Assembly (NCBI RefSeq): GCF_015265455.1
Contig: NZ_CP054492.1
Span: 1,054,001 to 1,118,000, forward strand
Length of the DNA stretch: 64,000 nucleotides
DNA from: Candidatus Sulfurimonas baltica
GTDB taxonomy: Bacteria; Campylobacterota; Campylobacteria; Campylobacterales; Sulfurimonadaceae
Reading direction: 5' to 3'
Shown: one piece after another, positions 55,064 through 63,358 of the stretch
Position numbering within the stretch: position 1 is the stretch's first letter
Layout: each line of letters starts with the position of its first letter
Program-made: the position numbers and the translations under genes
Notes under the pieces: generated by a model
The model's input: the letters and a program-made list of their open reading frames with translations, nothing else
Databases searched by the model: none
Told to the model about the DNA's origin: nothing

Positions 55064-55265
55064 CTAAACCATTCATCAAATTTTGAACAAGCTCTTTATC
55101 ATTTAATATCTCAGACATTTCATCATTTTCGACAAACTGAGAAGATGTTAAATACTGCATCGTAGCAAACTCTATAAAGTTTGAAAGATTTCTTTTTTGC
55201 CCTTCTGCTGCAAGTTTAATCATATCGTAAACAGTATCATCAACTCTCATTGTTACAGTTTTCAT
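55029..55265 (-). CDS. Ribbon-helix-helix-type antitoxin
   Basis: 78 residues. N-terminal VTMRVDDTVYDMIKLAAEGQKRNLSNFIEFAT has the strand-helix-helix look of RHH antitoxins that bind their own promoter; the acidic C-terminal half would wrap the toxin. AGGAG ribosome site before the ATG. Overlaps the downstream RelE-like gene, so it forms a complete module. Confidence 0.8.
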   Translation of the reverse strand: MKTVTMRVDDTVYDMIKLAAEGQKRNLSNFIEFATMQYLTSSQFVENDEMSEILNDKELVQNLMNGLDDFKNGDYKIV

Positions 55266-55530
55266 AAAATCTCCTTTAGAATATTTATATTACTTATTGT
55301 ATTCAATTTTATTCACTTTGTCAATTGTGCCTGAATAGTGATGTTTAGAAAATATAGTAAAAGTATAAATATTCATAAGAATAATTCAGCATATTATATA
55401 TTACATGTAACTCTTATTAACATATATTAAATTTTTTTTATTATTTATTATTATTTTTAGGCATAGCAAGTTTAAAAAAGTAAACTAGTTTAGATTTATA
55501 AAATATTTAATAATAACAAGGAATAAATAG

Positions 55531-55629
55531 TGAAAAACTTACTTAAAATAGCAATAACCGATAAGTCATGTTTTGGGGACATTTACGGTGCAGCGGAGAC
55601 AGAGATAAAAAGGATAAAACAGTGGTAAA
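55531..55629 (+). CDS. Short GTG-started ORF
   Basis: GTG with an AAGGA ribosome site about 9 nt upstream gives 32 residues (begins KNLLKIAITDK). Not recognised, and possibly a truncated gene start. The rest of the 55266-55711 gap holds two full CTACATGTAG palindromes (55646 and 55680) 34 nt apart and no other gene. Confidence 0.3.
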
Positions 55630-55711
55630 TATATTTAATGTGATTTCTACATGTAGAAGTGTTTTAGTAGTAAATAATAATCTACATGTAGATGTGAGAG
55701 AGGTGGCGTAG

Positions 55712-56569
55712 ATGAAAAGATTGTTTTTAACAAGTGGATTAATTATAGGTTTGCTTCTTAGCATAAATGGTTGTAGTACTGTATCTGCAAAATATTATGG
55801 AATGAAATACTGCTCCGCAGAACCTAATCCAAATACATGGATAGGGGAGGTGGTTGAAGTACCTCTTAGTATCTACTGGGAAGATGAACTATATAATGGT
55901 TTTACTGATGAAGATGCAAAACTAATGGTGATAAACTATCTTGATGGTGTGCATCTACAAACAATGGCACTTAACACTCCTGATGGTAATGTGAAAATAT
56001 ACTCTTTTAAAGATGCCCCTCAAAGTTACATAGACTTGGTTAAAGAGGGATTTGCAGTGGCGGAAGAGACGAAAAAGCAAAAAGTATTATTTGATGAAGC
56101 TTGGCTTGATTATAAAGAAAAAAAAATATTATCTCAAGTGGAATTTACATTAATAAGTGAAAAATGGACTCAAGTAGATAACAAAAGAAAATCCCTCCAA
56201 ATCCAAATAGAAAAGATAAAACAGACTCTGACTTTAGTAATAACTCAAACAACTAAAGAGGCTATGCCAAAAATGAACTATACGGTTACAACTAAAAAAC
56301 TACATCTTCCAGAAGATGCAAAAAAATATATATACATGGATGAAGTAAAAGTGATAGACAACCGTACAGATAAAACAATAGCCTATAACACAAGAGTGAT
56401 GCAACGATATTCATCTTCACTTCTGCCTGATATGGTTGGTGGGAGAGGACTTTATCCACATTCAATGTGTGGAGATGCATCCCCAGAAAGATTTGATGAA
56501 GATGTATTTCAAAATATAGGTAGAAGTGGGAAACTTTTCCCAGGAAAACATAAAACTCTTTTTTTATAA
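55712..56569 (+). CDS. Lipoprotein of unknown function
   Basis: 285 residues. Signal peptide with lipobox LSINGC (Cys about residue 21) predicts an outer- or inner-membrane lipoprotein. The mature part is rich in beta-strand/charged helical segments with a late Cys; function unknown. It starts right after two CTACATGTAG motifs. A 26-residue ORF follows 9 nt later. Confidence 0.7.
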   Translation: MKRLFLTSGLIIGLLLSINGCSTVSAKYYGMKYCSAEPNPNTWIGEVVEVPLSIYWEDELYNGFTDEDAKLMVINYLDGVHLQTMALNTPDGNVKIYSFKDAPQSYIDLVKEGFAVAEETKKQKVLFDEAWLDYKEKKILSQVEFTLISEKWTQVDNKRKSLQIQIEKIKQTLTLVITQTTKEAMPKMNYTVTTKKLHLPEDAKKYIYMDEVKVIDNRTDKTIAYNTRVMQRYSSSLLPDMVGGRGLYPHSMCGDASPERFDEDVFQNIGRSGKLFPGKHKTLFL

Positions 56570-56578
56570 GGAAAAATA

Positions 56579-56659
56579 ATGGCAGAATTAACATTAAATA
56601 CAAATACAATTGCAGACATGGGCGAAACTACGCCCCAGGGGTTGAATCTCCACTTTTAA
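56579..56659 (+). CDS. 26-residue ORF ending in the dispersed repeat
   Basis: AAGGAA ribosome site, ATG at 56579, 26 residues, ends PQGLNLHF-stop. The last 17 bases are the dispersed TGAATCTCCACTTTTAA repeat. It might be a true small peptide whose C-terminus is duplicated elsewhere, or a truncated gene. Confidence 0.35.
   Translation: MAELTLNTNTIADMGETTPQGLNLHF
56643..56659 (+). repeat. Dispersed 17-nt repeat, copy at 56643
   Basis: TGAATCTCCACTTTTAA, identical with 44611-44627; the eight bases before it are also near identical (CCAGGGGT versus CCAGAGGA). Confidence 0.5.
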
Positions 56660-56677
56660 AACAAATTTATTGTTTTT

Positions 56678-57130
56678 TTAATCGTTATTTAGCATAATAC
56701 GAAACGGCACCATCGTTGAACGACTGAACCCTTCTTTAATATAAAATTTATGAGCAAGATTGTTATCTTCATCAGTTAACAATGTTAACCTTTTACAGCC
56801 ACTTTCCTTAGCAAATTTTATTGCATATTTTATAAGTTTTGAACCCACTCCTTGGTTACGATAATCTTGAGAAACAACCATATCTTCCAATATACCAACT
56901 CTCTCTCCAAGGGCTGTTGAGACAGTATATAAGATGTTTGCCATAGCGATAATCTTGTTTGATTCTTTAGCAACTATTATATGACCAAGCTCTGATTTGC
57001 AAAGTATAGTTGTAAGTCCTCGTATTTGTGCATTTTCATCTGGTGAAAATTCTGTCTCTTGTTGAAAAAGAGAATTTAGCAATAGACATAACTGGGGAAT
57101 ATCCTCTAATGTTGCTTTTATAATTTCCAT
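56678..57130 (-). CDS. GNAT family N-acetyltransferase
   Basis: 150-residue GNAT fold. Acetyl-CoA-binding motif A VSQDYRNQGVGSKLIKYAI near residues 88-106 (R/Q-x-x-G-x-G/A), followed by GCKRLTLLTDEDNNLAHKFYIKEGF, typical of motif B. Substrate unknown; no neighbour hints at it. Reverse strand, alone. Confidence 0.88.
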   Translation of the reverse strand: MEIIKATLEDIPQLCLLLNSLFQQETEFSPDENAQIRGLTTILCKSELGHIIVAKESNKIIAMANILYTVSTALGERVGILEDMVVSQDYRNQGVGSKLIKYAIKFAKESGCKRLTLLTDEDNNLAHKFYIKEGFSRSTMVPFRIMLNND

Positions 57131-57190
57131 TTTTAACCTTGTGTTTTTCAGGATATATTTTAACTTAACTCTGTGAATAATTAGCTATAA

Positions 57191-57271
57191 GATTCTGGAT
57201 CAAGTCCAGAATGACGGAATTGTAGTCATTACAAGTTAAAACCATCGTCATTCCAAGCTTGACTTGGAATC
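57191..57271. repeat. REP-like inverted pair
   Basis: GATTCTGGATCAAGTCCAGAATGACG (first 20 bases at 57191-57210) and, inverted, a diverged copy ending at 57271 form two facing palindromic units around a short spacer. This is the layout of REP doublets or a small MITE. It lies in the 220-nt gap before the 57305 sigma-54 promoter; the gap also has one CTACATGTAG. Confidence 0.55.
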
Positions 57272-57304
57272 TAGTTTGAACTTTATTCTCTACATGTAGC
57301 TAAG

Positions 57305-57321
57305 GGAACACTTCTTGTATG
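57305..57321 (+). promoter_or_regulatory. Sigma-54 promoter of the AKR-flavoprotein-nifT operon
   Basis: GGAACACTTCTTGTATG, exact -24/-12 spacing; predicted leader of about 22 nt before a small ORF at 57351. Near identical to the nifH, nifX and cowN promoters. Confidence 0.8.
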
Positions 57322-57350
57322 TAAAAAATTATATTACTGAAGGATTATTT

Positions 57351-57440
57351 ATGGAGACTATTATACTGCTGGTGTCAATTTTAATTTATATTATTTCAAT
57401 AATCCTGTATGCAAGCAAAATATCTAAAAAGAGTGCATAA
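57351..57440 (+). CDS. 29-residue single-pass membrane peptide
   Basis: ATG with an AAGGA ribosome site 7 nt upstream; 29 residues, nearly all one hydrophobic helix (about 3-20) ending in a basic SKISKKSA tail. It is the first gene behind the 57305 sigma-54 promoter, and its stop overlaps the next ATG (TAATG). Small single-helix proteins often stabilise larger membrane complexes; nothing more can be said. Confidence 0.6.
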   Translation: METIILLVSILIYIISIILYASKISKKSA

Positions 57441-58546
57441 TGGGATTTGCAACACTTACGGACACGCAAAACTTTGCTAAAAAGTTTTCAAGTTATAAAG
57501 ACTTTTATATAAAGCATAATGACTTAATCTTTTCAAAGCTTGGTATTGGAACTTTCAATGCAGAACCGTACAAAGAAGAGAACTATGTTTTTCACTATAT
57601 TGAGGGTGTCAAAGAAGCCGTTAGAAGTGGCATAAACCTCATAGATACAGCAAGTAACTACAGATACGGACAAAGTGAAAAAGAGATAGGTGAAGCACTT
57701 AAAGAGCTTTTTGCAGAGGGTATTAGTTCCAGAGAAGAGTTGATAATCTGTTCAAAAGGTGGCTTTATACAGCTTGATTACCCATTTCCTAAAAATCCTT
57801 ACATGTGGATAGAAGAAAATATCATAGAGAAAAACTTAGCGACAAAAGATGATATAGAAGTAGACCAGCATTGTATGACTCCTGACTTTTTAGAGTACTC
57901 ATGTAGAAGAAGTTTGGTAAATTTAGGTGTTGAATCTCTTGACATATATTATCTTCACAATCCAGAGATGCAACTTATAAAGCTTGGGGAAAAAGAGTTT
58001 TATAAATTGGTTGAGAAAATATTTACAAGATTTGAAAAACTAGCAGATGAAGGTCTGTTTAAATCTTATGGAGTTTGTGTTTGGAATGGTTTTACGGCTG
58101 AAAATAAAGAGTTAATAAGTTTAGAAAAATTAGTAAAAATTGCCATAAAAGTTGGTGGAGAAAATCATCGATTTAAATATGTTCAACTTCCGTTTAATAT
58201 GGGAAAAACAAATGCCTATACAACTCCAACTCAAAAAGTAGGCGGTGAGGAATGTACAATCATTCAAGCTGCGCATAGATTAAACATAGGTGTTATAAGT
58301 TCATCATCTTTACTTCAAATGAAGCTATTTAAAAAATCATTCACGCGCGAGAGCGGAGTGGTTTTAGATGAGTCTATGACACTAACGAGTGATATACAGC
58401 TTGCTCTTCAGTTTGTGCGCTCAACACCTGGGATAATTAGTAGTTTATTTGCCTCAAAAGCACCGGTACATGTAAAAGAAAATTGCGAAATATCAAAAGT
58501 AAAGTCAGTAGATAGAAATAGATATGACTTACTTTATAGGCTGTAG
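57440..58546 (+). CDS. Aldo/keto reductase
   Basis: 368-residue AKR-fold protein. Seen: IDTASNYRYGQSEKEIG near residues 71-87 (catalytic Asp and Tyr region), ICSKGG near 110 (Lys), YYLHNPE near 171 (His) and a C-terminal GIISSLFAS cofactor part. The family reduces carbonyls with NAD(P)H. It is atypically long, with an N-terminal extension. Coupled to the 29-residue peptide and to the flavoprotein gene 2 nt downstream. Its role in nitrogen fixation is unknown. Confidence 0.85.
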   Translation: MGFATLTDTQNFAKKFSSYKDFYIKHNDLIFSKLGIGTFNAEPYKEENYVFHYIEGVKEAVRSGINLIDTASNYRYGQSEKEIGEALKELFAEGISSREELIICSKGGFIQLDYPFPKNPYMWIEENIIEKNLATKDDIEVDQHCMTPDFLEYSCRRSLVNLGVESLDIYYLHNPEMQLIKLGEKEFYKLVEKIFTRFEKLADEGLFKSYGVCVWNGFTAENKELISLEKLVKIAIKVGGENHRFKYVQLPFNMGKTNAYTTPTQKVGGEECTIIQAAHRLNIGVISSSSLLQMKLFKKSFTRESGVVLDESMTLTSDIQLALQFVRSTPGIISSLFASKAPVHVKENCEISKVKSVDRNRYDLLYRL

Positions 58547-58548
58547 TC

Positions 58549-60189
58549 ATGATGTTTGATGTCATAGTAGTCGGTGGCGGTATAGCAGGGCTAATGGCAG
58601 CCATAGAAGCAAAAAAATCTAACAATAAAGTAGCAGTTATTACAAAAGGAAATCTATTTAAGTCAAATAGTTCTTTAGCTAGTGGCGGTATAAATGCTGT
58701 GCTGGATTCTAATAACTCTAAAGAGATTAAACTACATGTAGATGACACAATAAAGGCGTGTTTTGGCTTAGAAAACAAAAATGCAATTACTTACATGTGT
58801 AATAGAGCACCAAAAATCATAGAGAAGTTAGTTAAGTATGGCGTGGAGTTTGACAAAAACGAAGATGGCTCTATAGCTCAAAGAAGTTTTGGTGGCGGAA
58901 GTTCAAAAAGAACTTGTTACGTAGGTGACAAAACTGGTTCGGCGATAATGCAAGTGCTTATTAAAAAAGCTAAAACACTTGGTGTTACATTTTTAGTCAA
59001 CAATTTTGTTATGAACCTTACTACATTGAACAACAGAGTAAGTGGAGTAGTAGTTTTAAGAAAGTTTGATTCATCTGTTATGGTCTATCCTTCAAAGTCA
59101 GTTATCTTAGCTGGTGGCGGATATGCTGGATTATACAGAGGTTTTAGTACTAATGCACAAGATTACTCTGGTGACATGCAGGCTATAGCTCTTCGTGCAG
59201 GATTAAATCTAAAAGATATGGAGTTTGTACAGTTTCATCCAACTGGAATGATAAAAACAAATTATCTAGTAAGTGAAGCTGCGCGTGGCGAAGGTGGCTA
59301 TCTTGTCAATAATGAAAATGAGAGATTTGTAGATGAGTTAGATACTAGAAGTGTAGTTAGTTTGGCTATATCAAAACAGATAGAATCAGGTAAAAAAGTC
59401 TTTGTAGACTTAAGGCATCTTACTCTTGAGCACATAGAGGCAAAGCTGCCATCTCTATATAAAACAGCTTTTATGCAAGCAGGCATAGATATATCAAAAG
59501 AGTTATTGCCCGTTAAGCCAGTCGCACACTACAGCATGGGCGGTATAGAGTCTGATATGACTAAAACAAAGTTAAAAGGTCTTTTTGTTTGTGGAGAGTG
59601 TGCAGTAACCGGAGTTCACGGAGCAAACAGACTCGGCGGTAATTCTTTACTTGATGGTGCAGTGTTTGGAGAGCTGGCTGGTATAAATGCCTTGAAATTT
59701 TCTAAAAGTAAAGAGTATCTGCCTATTGATTACAATATTGTTGCAAAAGATCAAAAAATGGTTGATTGGATATTTGACAAGGAGAGCTCAAAAAACTTTA
59801 ACTCTATGCGAATCAGCATGGGAAAAACAATGTTTGATTTAGCTGGAATTCATAGAAGCGAAGAGAGCTTAACAAAGGCATTTGACTATTTAAAATATTT
59901 ACGACGAGAAACAGCAACTTTGCACTGTATAGACAAAGGTAGGCAAAACAATGTTGAACTTAGCTCTATTTTAGAGTTAAAAAATGGACTTGAAGTCTCA
60001 GAGGCTGTAGTTTTATCTGCGCTCAAAAGGCAAGAGAGTAGAGGAGCTCATAATCGTGATGACTTTGCTGATGAAAATTTGAAATTAAGAAAATCAATTT
60101 TAATCAATGAGCCAAAAAAGGGATATTTTAAAGTCTGGTATGAAGACAACAAGTTTATGTTAATACTACAGAAAATATTTACAAATTAA
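58549..60189 (+). CDS. FAD flavoprotein of the fumarate reductase/aspartate oxidase family
   Basis: 546 residues. FAD fold GGGIAGLMAAIEA near residues 9-21; SSLASGGINA; QFHPTGM near 228 and SEAARGEGGYLVN near 242-254 with the capping-domain pattern of SdhA/FrdA/NadB; HYSMGGI near 325; GANRLGGNSLLDG near 363. Resembles NadB and SdhA but fits neither fully. It follows the aldo-keto reductase by 2 nt and precedes nifT by 15 nt. Possibly a dehydrogenase supplying reductant, but this is inference only. ATG at 58552 is an alternative start. Confidence 0.8.
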   Translation: MMFDVIVVGGGIAGLMAAIEAKKSNNKVAVITKGNLFKSNSSLASGGINAVLDSNNSKEIKLHVDDTIKACFGLENKNAITYMCNRAPKIIEKLVKYGVEFDKNEDGSIAQRSFGGGSSKRTCYVGDKTGSAIMQVLIKKAKTLGVTFLVNNFVMNLTTLNNRVSGVVVLRKFDSSVMVYPSKSVILAGGGYAGLYRGFSTNAQDYSGDMQAIALRAGLNLKDMEFVQFHPTGMIKTNYLVSEAARGEGGYLVNNENERFVDELDTRSVVSLAISKQIESGKKVFVDLRHLTLEHIEAKLPSLYKTAFMQAGIDISKELLPVKPVAHYSMGGIESDMTKTKLKGLFVCGECAVTGVHGANRLGGNSLLDGAVFGELAGINALKFSKSKEYLPIDYNIVAKDQKMVDWIFDKESSKNFNSMRISMGKTMFDLAGIHRSEESLTKAFDYLKYLRRETATLHCIDKGRQNNVELSSILELKNGLEVSEAVVLSALKRQESRGAHNRDDFADENLKLRKSILINEPKKGYFKVWYEDNKFMLILQKIFTN

Positions 60190-60204
60190 TAAAAGGATAT
60201 AAAA

Positions 60205-60414
60205 ATGGCAAAGGTAATGTTACGAGAGAGCGCAGATGAGATTTTTTTCTATATAGCGAAAAAAGATATGGAAGAGACTATAGAGAGTATAGAGTTCGAC
60301 AGTGATGATAACTGGGGCGGAGAGGTAGTGCTTAGCAACGGTGAGACATGGTGGATAAAACCGGCACCAAAAAGTCTGCCACAAGAAACTACATGTAAGA
60401 AACTTGCTGACTGA
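60205..60414 (+). CDS. nifT: NifT/FixU family protein
   Basis: 69 residues. MAKVMLRESADEIFFYIAKKDMEE and the conserved WGGEVVLSNGETWWIKP block near residues 36-52 are diagnostic of NifT/FixU, a small nif protein of unclear function. Last gene before the 77-nt gap to nifA. The ribosome site is AAAGGA. Confidence 0.9.
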   Translation: MAKVMLRESADEIFFYIAKKDMEETIESIEFDSDDNWGGEVVLSNGETWWIKPAPKSLPQETTCKKLAD

Positions 60415-60491
60415 TTAATATATAGGCACTAACTTGTATTTTTAATATACACTTAAATATATAATATAGTATATAAAACAAAGAAGAGAAA

Positions 60492-62015
60492 ATGATAAAA
60501 AGTTGCAAAGAGTGTGTTACTAATAAAGAACTGCTGGTTATATATGATATAGCATCTTTGATTTCAGATTCAAGAGATATTCAAAAGTCTTTGGAGAAGT
60601 CTCTAATGGCACTCAAGAACTCTTTGAGTTTGGAAAACTGCGTAATATATAAGCTTGAAGACGAGATGCTTAATATTTTTGCATCTATTGGTCTTAACAG
60701 ACACCAAAAGGTTATATCTGAATACAGGCTAGGAGAGGGTGCTACTGGTCTTGCTGCAAAAAGTATGGAGCCAATTGTAATTGAGAATATTCATAATGAT
60801 ATTTTATTTTTAAACAAATCTGGGAATAAAAATAGCGAGACACTATCTTATGTAGCAGTCCCTTTAATAGCGGAAAATAGTGTAATTGGTGTTCTTGGTG
60901 CCAACTTAACAAAAGCTACACAAATGGACTTTGAAGAGACAGTTAAGACTTTGACAATTGTAAGTTCTCTGTTTGCTCAGTACATTAGCTCTAGTATGGC
61001 TGTTGAGTTAGAAAAAGAGAGACTCAAAGATTTAAAACTATATTATAAAATGGAGTGGGATTCAAAAGTGCATAATTTTGGTGACATTATTGGCGACTCA
61101 AAAGAGATGCAAAATATGTATAAAGTTATTGACAGAATAGCTGGAAGTGATGTAACTATTTTAGTGCGAGGCGAAACGGGAACCGGTAAAGAGTTAGTAG
61201 CATCAGCTATACACAAAAGAAGTAAGAGAGTAGAAGAGCCATTTATTAAATTAAATTGTGCTGCTATAACAGATACTTTGCTAGAGAGTGAACTTTTCGG
61301 ACATGAAAAAGGTGCCTTTACTGATGCTAAAGAGACAAGAAAAGGTAGATTTGAACTTGCAGATGGAGGAACACTGTTTTTAGACGAGATAGGAGATATT
61401 AGTGCATCAGCACAGGTAAAGCTTCTTCGAGTTTTACAAGAGAGAGAGTTTGAGAGAGTAGGCGGATCTAAAACTATACATGTAAATGTGAGACTAGTCG
61501 CTGCAACAAACAGAGACTTAGAACAGATGGTAAAAGATGGAGAGTTTAGAGAGGATTTATACTATAGACTAAATGTTATACCAATTGACTTACCACCTCT
61601 TAGAAAAAGAGGAGATGACATTAAACTGTTGGTTAATTTCTTTTTACAACGCTCAATGCAAAACCATAAAAAAAATGTTGTTATAACTGATGAAGCAATG
61701 GCACAACTTATGGCTTATCCTTGGCCTGGTAATGTAAGAGAGTTAGAAAACACTATAGAGAGAATTGTTCTTATGGGAAGTGAAGATGGGATAACAGCTT
61801 CTGAGATGAGCTTGCTTTTACCAGCACTTAATAATGTCAAAGTAGTTGCTACTAGTGATTCTTTTTCATTAAACAACAAAACCCTTGATGAATTAGAAGA
61901 AGAGGCTTTAAAAAGTGCTATGAGAAACAGTGAAAACAATCAAGCCGAAGCTGCAAAAATTTTAGGAATTACGCAGAGACAAATTGGGTATAAGATAAAA
62001 AAATATGGAATCTAA
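60492..62015 (+). CDS. nifA: Nif-specific sigma-54 activator NifA
   Basis: NifA, 507 residues, enhancer-binding activator of sigma-54 nif promoters. N-terminal CKEC, GAF domain (about 20-165), AAA+ domain with Walker A GETGTGKE near 230, GAFTDA near 275-280, Walker B LFLDEIGD near 300, and a C-terminal HTH (NNQAEAAKILGITQRQIGYKIKKYG). The interdomain Cys cluster of oxygen-sensitive alphaproteobacterial NifA is absent. No sigma-54 site with correct spacing precedes it; a TATAAT-like -10 does. Overlaps the next gene by 11 nt. Confidence 0.92.
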   Translation: MIKSCKECVTNKELLVIYDIASLISDSRDIQKSLEKSLMALKNSLSLENCVIYKLEDEMLNIFASIGLNRHQKVISEYRLGEGATGLAAKSMEPIVIENIHNDILFLNKSGNKNSETLSYVAVPLIAENSVIGVLGANLTKATQMDFEETVKTLTIVSSLFAQYISSSMAVELEKERLKDLKLYYKMEWDSKVHNFGDIIGDSKEMQNMYKVIDRIAGSDVTILVRGETGTGKELVASAIHKRSKRVEEPFIKLNCAAITDTLLESELFGHEKGAFTDAKETRKGRFELADGGTLFLDEIGDISASAQVKLLRVLQEREFERVGGSKTIHVNVRLVAATNRDLEQMVKDGEFREDLYYRLNVIPIDLPPLRKRGDDIKLLVNFFLQRSMQNHKKNVVITDEAMAQLMAYPWPGNVRELENTIERIVLMGSEDGITASEMSLLLPALNNVKVVATSDSFSLNNKTLDELEEEALKSAMRNSENNQAEAAKILGITQRQIGYKIKKYGI

Positions 62016-62544
62016 AATAATATATAAAGATGAGCTTTTGGCGCTATGTGAAGACTTTATCGATGTTGGATATATGGCTGAAAATATTGAAGTTCAAGAC
62101 ATGAATGGCAAAACAATAGAGATAAAAAGAAGCCATCCAGACAAAGCTATGACAATATTGGTCTCGTTTACACATGTAGATGATAGCTCTATTGATGAGA
62201 TAATCAAGATAGATGAGTTTCTAAGTGATATACAAGTTCCCATAAAGTGTTATATGATTTTTGATAAAAATAATGAATCACAAAATATTTTAAAAAACAG
62301 ACTCAAAAAATTTGAAGTAGTCATAGACAGCGAAGAAGAGTTTGGAAATATGTACGGTACAAAACTAGTAAGTGGTAGCTTAAAAGACAAGCTTACCAAG
62401 TCTTTGTTTCTTATTGGCAAAGATGGTTCTGTATTTTATATAAATATGCCTAGTGATTTATGTAAAGAGTTAGACTTAGAGAGATTAAGAGTTGAACTAA
62501 ATAAAGCTTATCTTAGTTACACAGGAGTTGGATGTCATGGATAA
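62005..62544 (+). CDS. Thioredoxin-fold protein, peroxiredoxin-like
   Basis: 179 residues. Pattern MTILVSFTHVDDSSIDEIIKIDEF and KSLFLIGKDGSVFYINMPSDLCKEL resembles the strand-helix units of AhpC/Tpx-like thioredoxin folds, but the peroxidatic Cys position holds other residues and only scattered cysteines remain (CEDF, CYM, GCHG). Probably a non-catalytic or divergent redoxin. It overlaps nifA by 11 nt and the SIR2-like gene by 8 nt, so it is coupled to both. Weak family call. Confidence 0.5.
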   Translation: MESKIIYKDELLALCEDFIDVGYMAENIEVQDMNGKTIEIKRSHPDKAMTILVSFTHVDDSSIDEIIKIDEFLSDIQVPIKCYMIFDKNNESQNILKNRLKKFEVVIDSEEEFGNMYGTKLVSGSLKDKLTKSLFLIGKDGSVFYINMPSDLCKELDLERLRVELNKAYLSYTGVGCHG

Positions 62545-63358
62545 TTTAGTACAAAGCCTTAAAGATGGAAGTTTAGTACCATTTGTTGGTATGAGAGTGT
62601 TTGAAAATACAAAAGCAACAGATGGAAGCACGCTCCCGTATGATAGTGATAGTATGATTCTTTCACTAAACAGTGGTCGTGCTATGAGTTCAAGGCTTAT
62701 GTATGAGTACTCAAGAGCAGCTATGAGTTTAGAACATAGAAGAGGTCGTGACTTTATTGTGCAAATGACAAATCATATTTATGCTTCAAAAGAGTATGAA
62801 TTGCCATTTACATATGAGTACTTTAAGAGCATACAACCAAAGTATATGATTGATTTAAATCTTGATGATAGTGGATGTAAAATCTATGAAGATATAGAGC
62901 ATTTTATGATTACAGGCATATCGAGAATAATGGCAGCAAATGATAGATTTGTAGTTTATAAATACGATTTAGATAAAAAAGAATATCTACATGTAGATAA
63001 AGAGGAGCTAGATGATTCTATACCGATTCTTTTTAAACCTCTTGGTTGTATGCTCCCAGATAAGAACTTCATCATAAGCGATGCAGACTTTGTTGACTGG
63101 CTTACAGAAGCTATGGGTGGGTTTGCTATGCCGACATTTTTAAAAGAGTATAAAAAAGATAAAAGCTATCTATTTTTAGGTGTTGATTTCTCTCGTGATA
63201 CTTACAGAATGGTAGCAAATGAACTTACTCTAAATTTAAAAGATGGTTATGTAGTGTCAAACAAGCAAGAGTACTCAAAAAAAGAGAAAAAATTTATATC
63301 TGCACACAATTTACAACTCATACAAGATTCTACTGATGAGTTTTTAAAGGCTTTATAA
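62537..63358 (+). CDS. SIR2-like domain protein in the nifA operon
   Basis: 273 residues from the ATG at 62537. N-terminal [18 protein letters not shown] near residues 5-22 fits the first Rossmann loop of SIR2-like proteins, followed by [14 protein letters not shown] and [22 protein letters not shown], also SIR2-like. Such domains bind or cleave NAD+. It lies between a thioredoxin-fold gene and clpX, an arrangement that suggests a nif quality-control unit. No catalytic proof. Confidence 0.6.
   Translation: MDNLVQSLKDGSLVPFVGMRVFENTKATDGSTLPYDSDSMILSLNSGRAMSSRLMYEYSRAAMSLEHRRGRDFIVQMTNHIYASKEYELPFTYEYFKSIQPKYMIDLNLDDSGCKIYEDIEHFMITGISRIMAANDRFVVYKYDLDKKEYLHVDKEELDDSIPILFKPLGCMLPDKNFIISDADFVDWLTEAMGGFAMPTFLKEYKKDKSYLFLGVDFSRDTYRMVANELTLNLKDGYVVSNKQEYSKKEKKFISAHNLQLIQDSTDEFLKAL

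Noticed and set aside
60425-60440. GGCACTAACTTG before nifA as a sigma-54 promoter
   Set aside because: The spacing is one base short (11 instead of 12), and sigma-54 tolerates spacing changes poorly.
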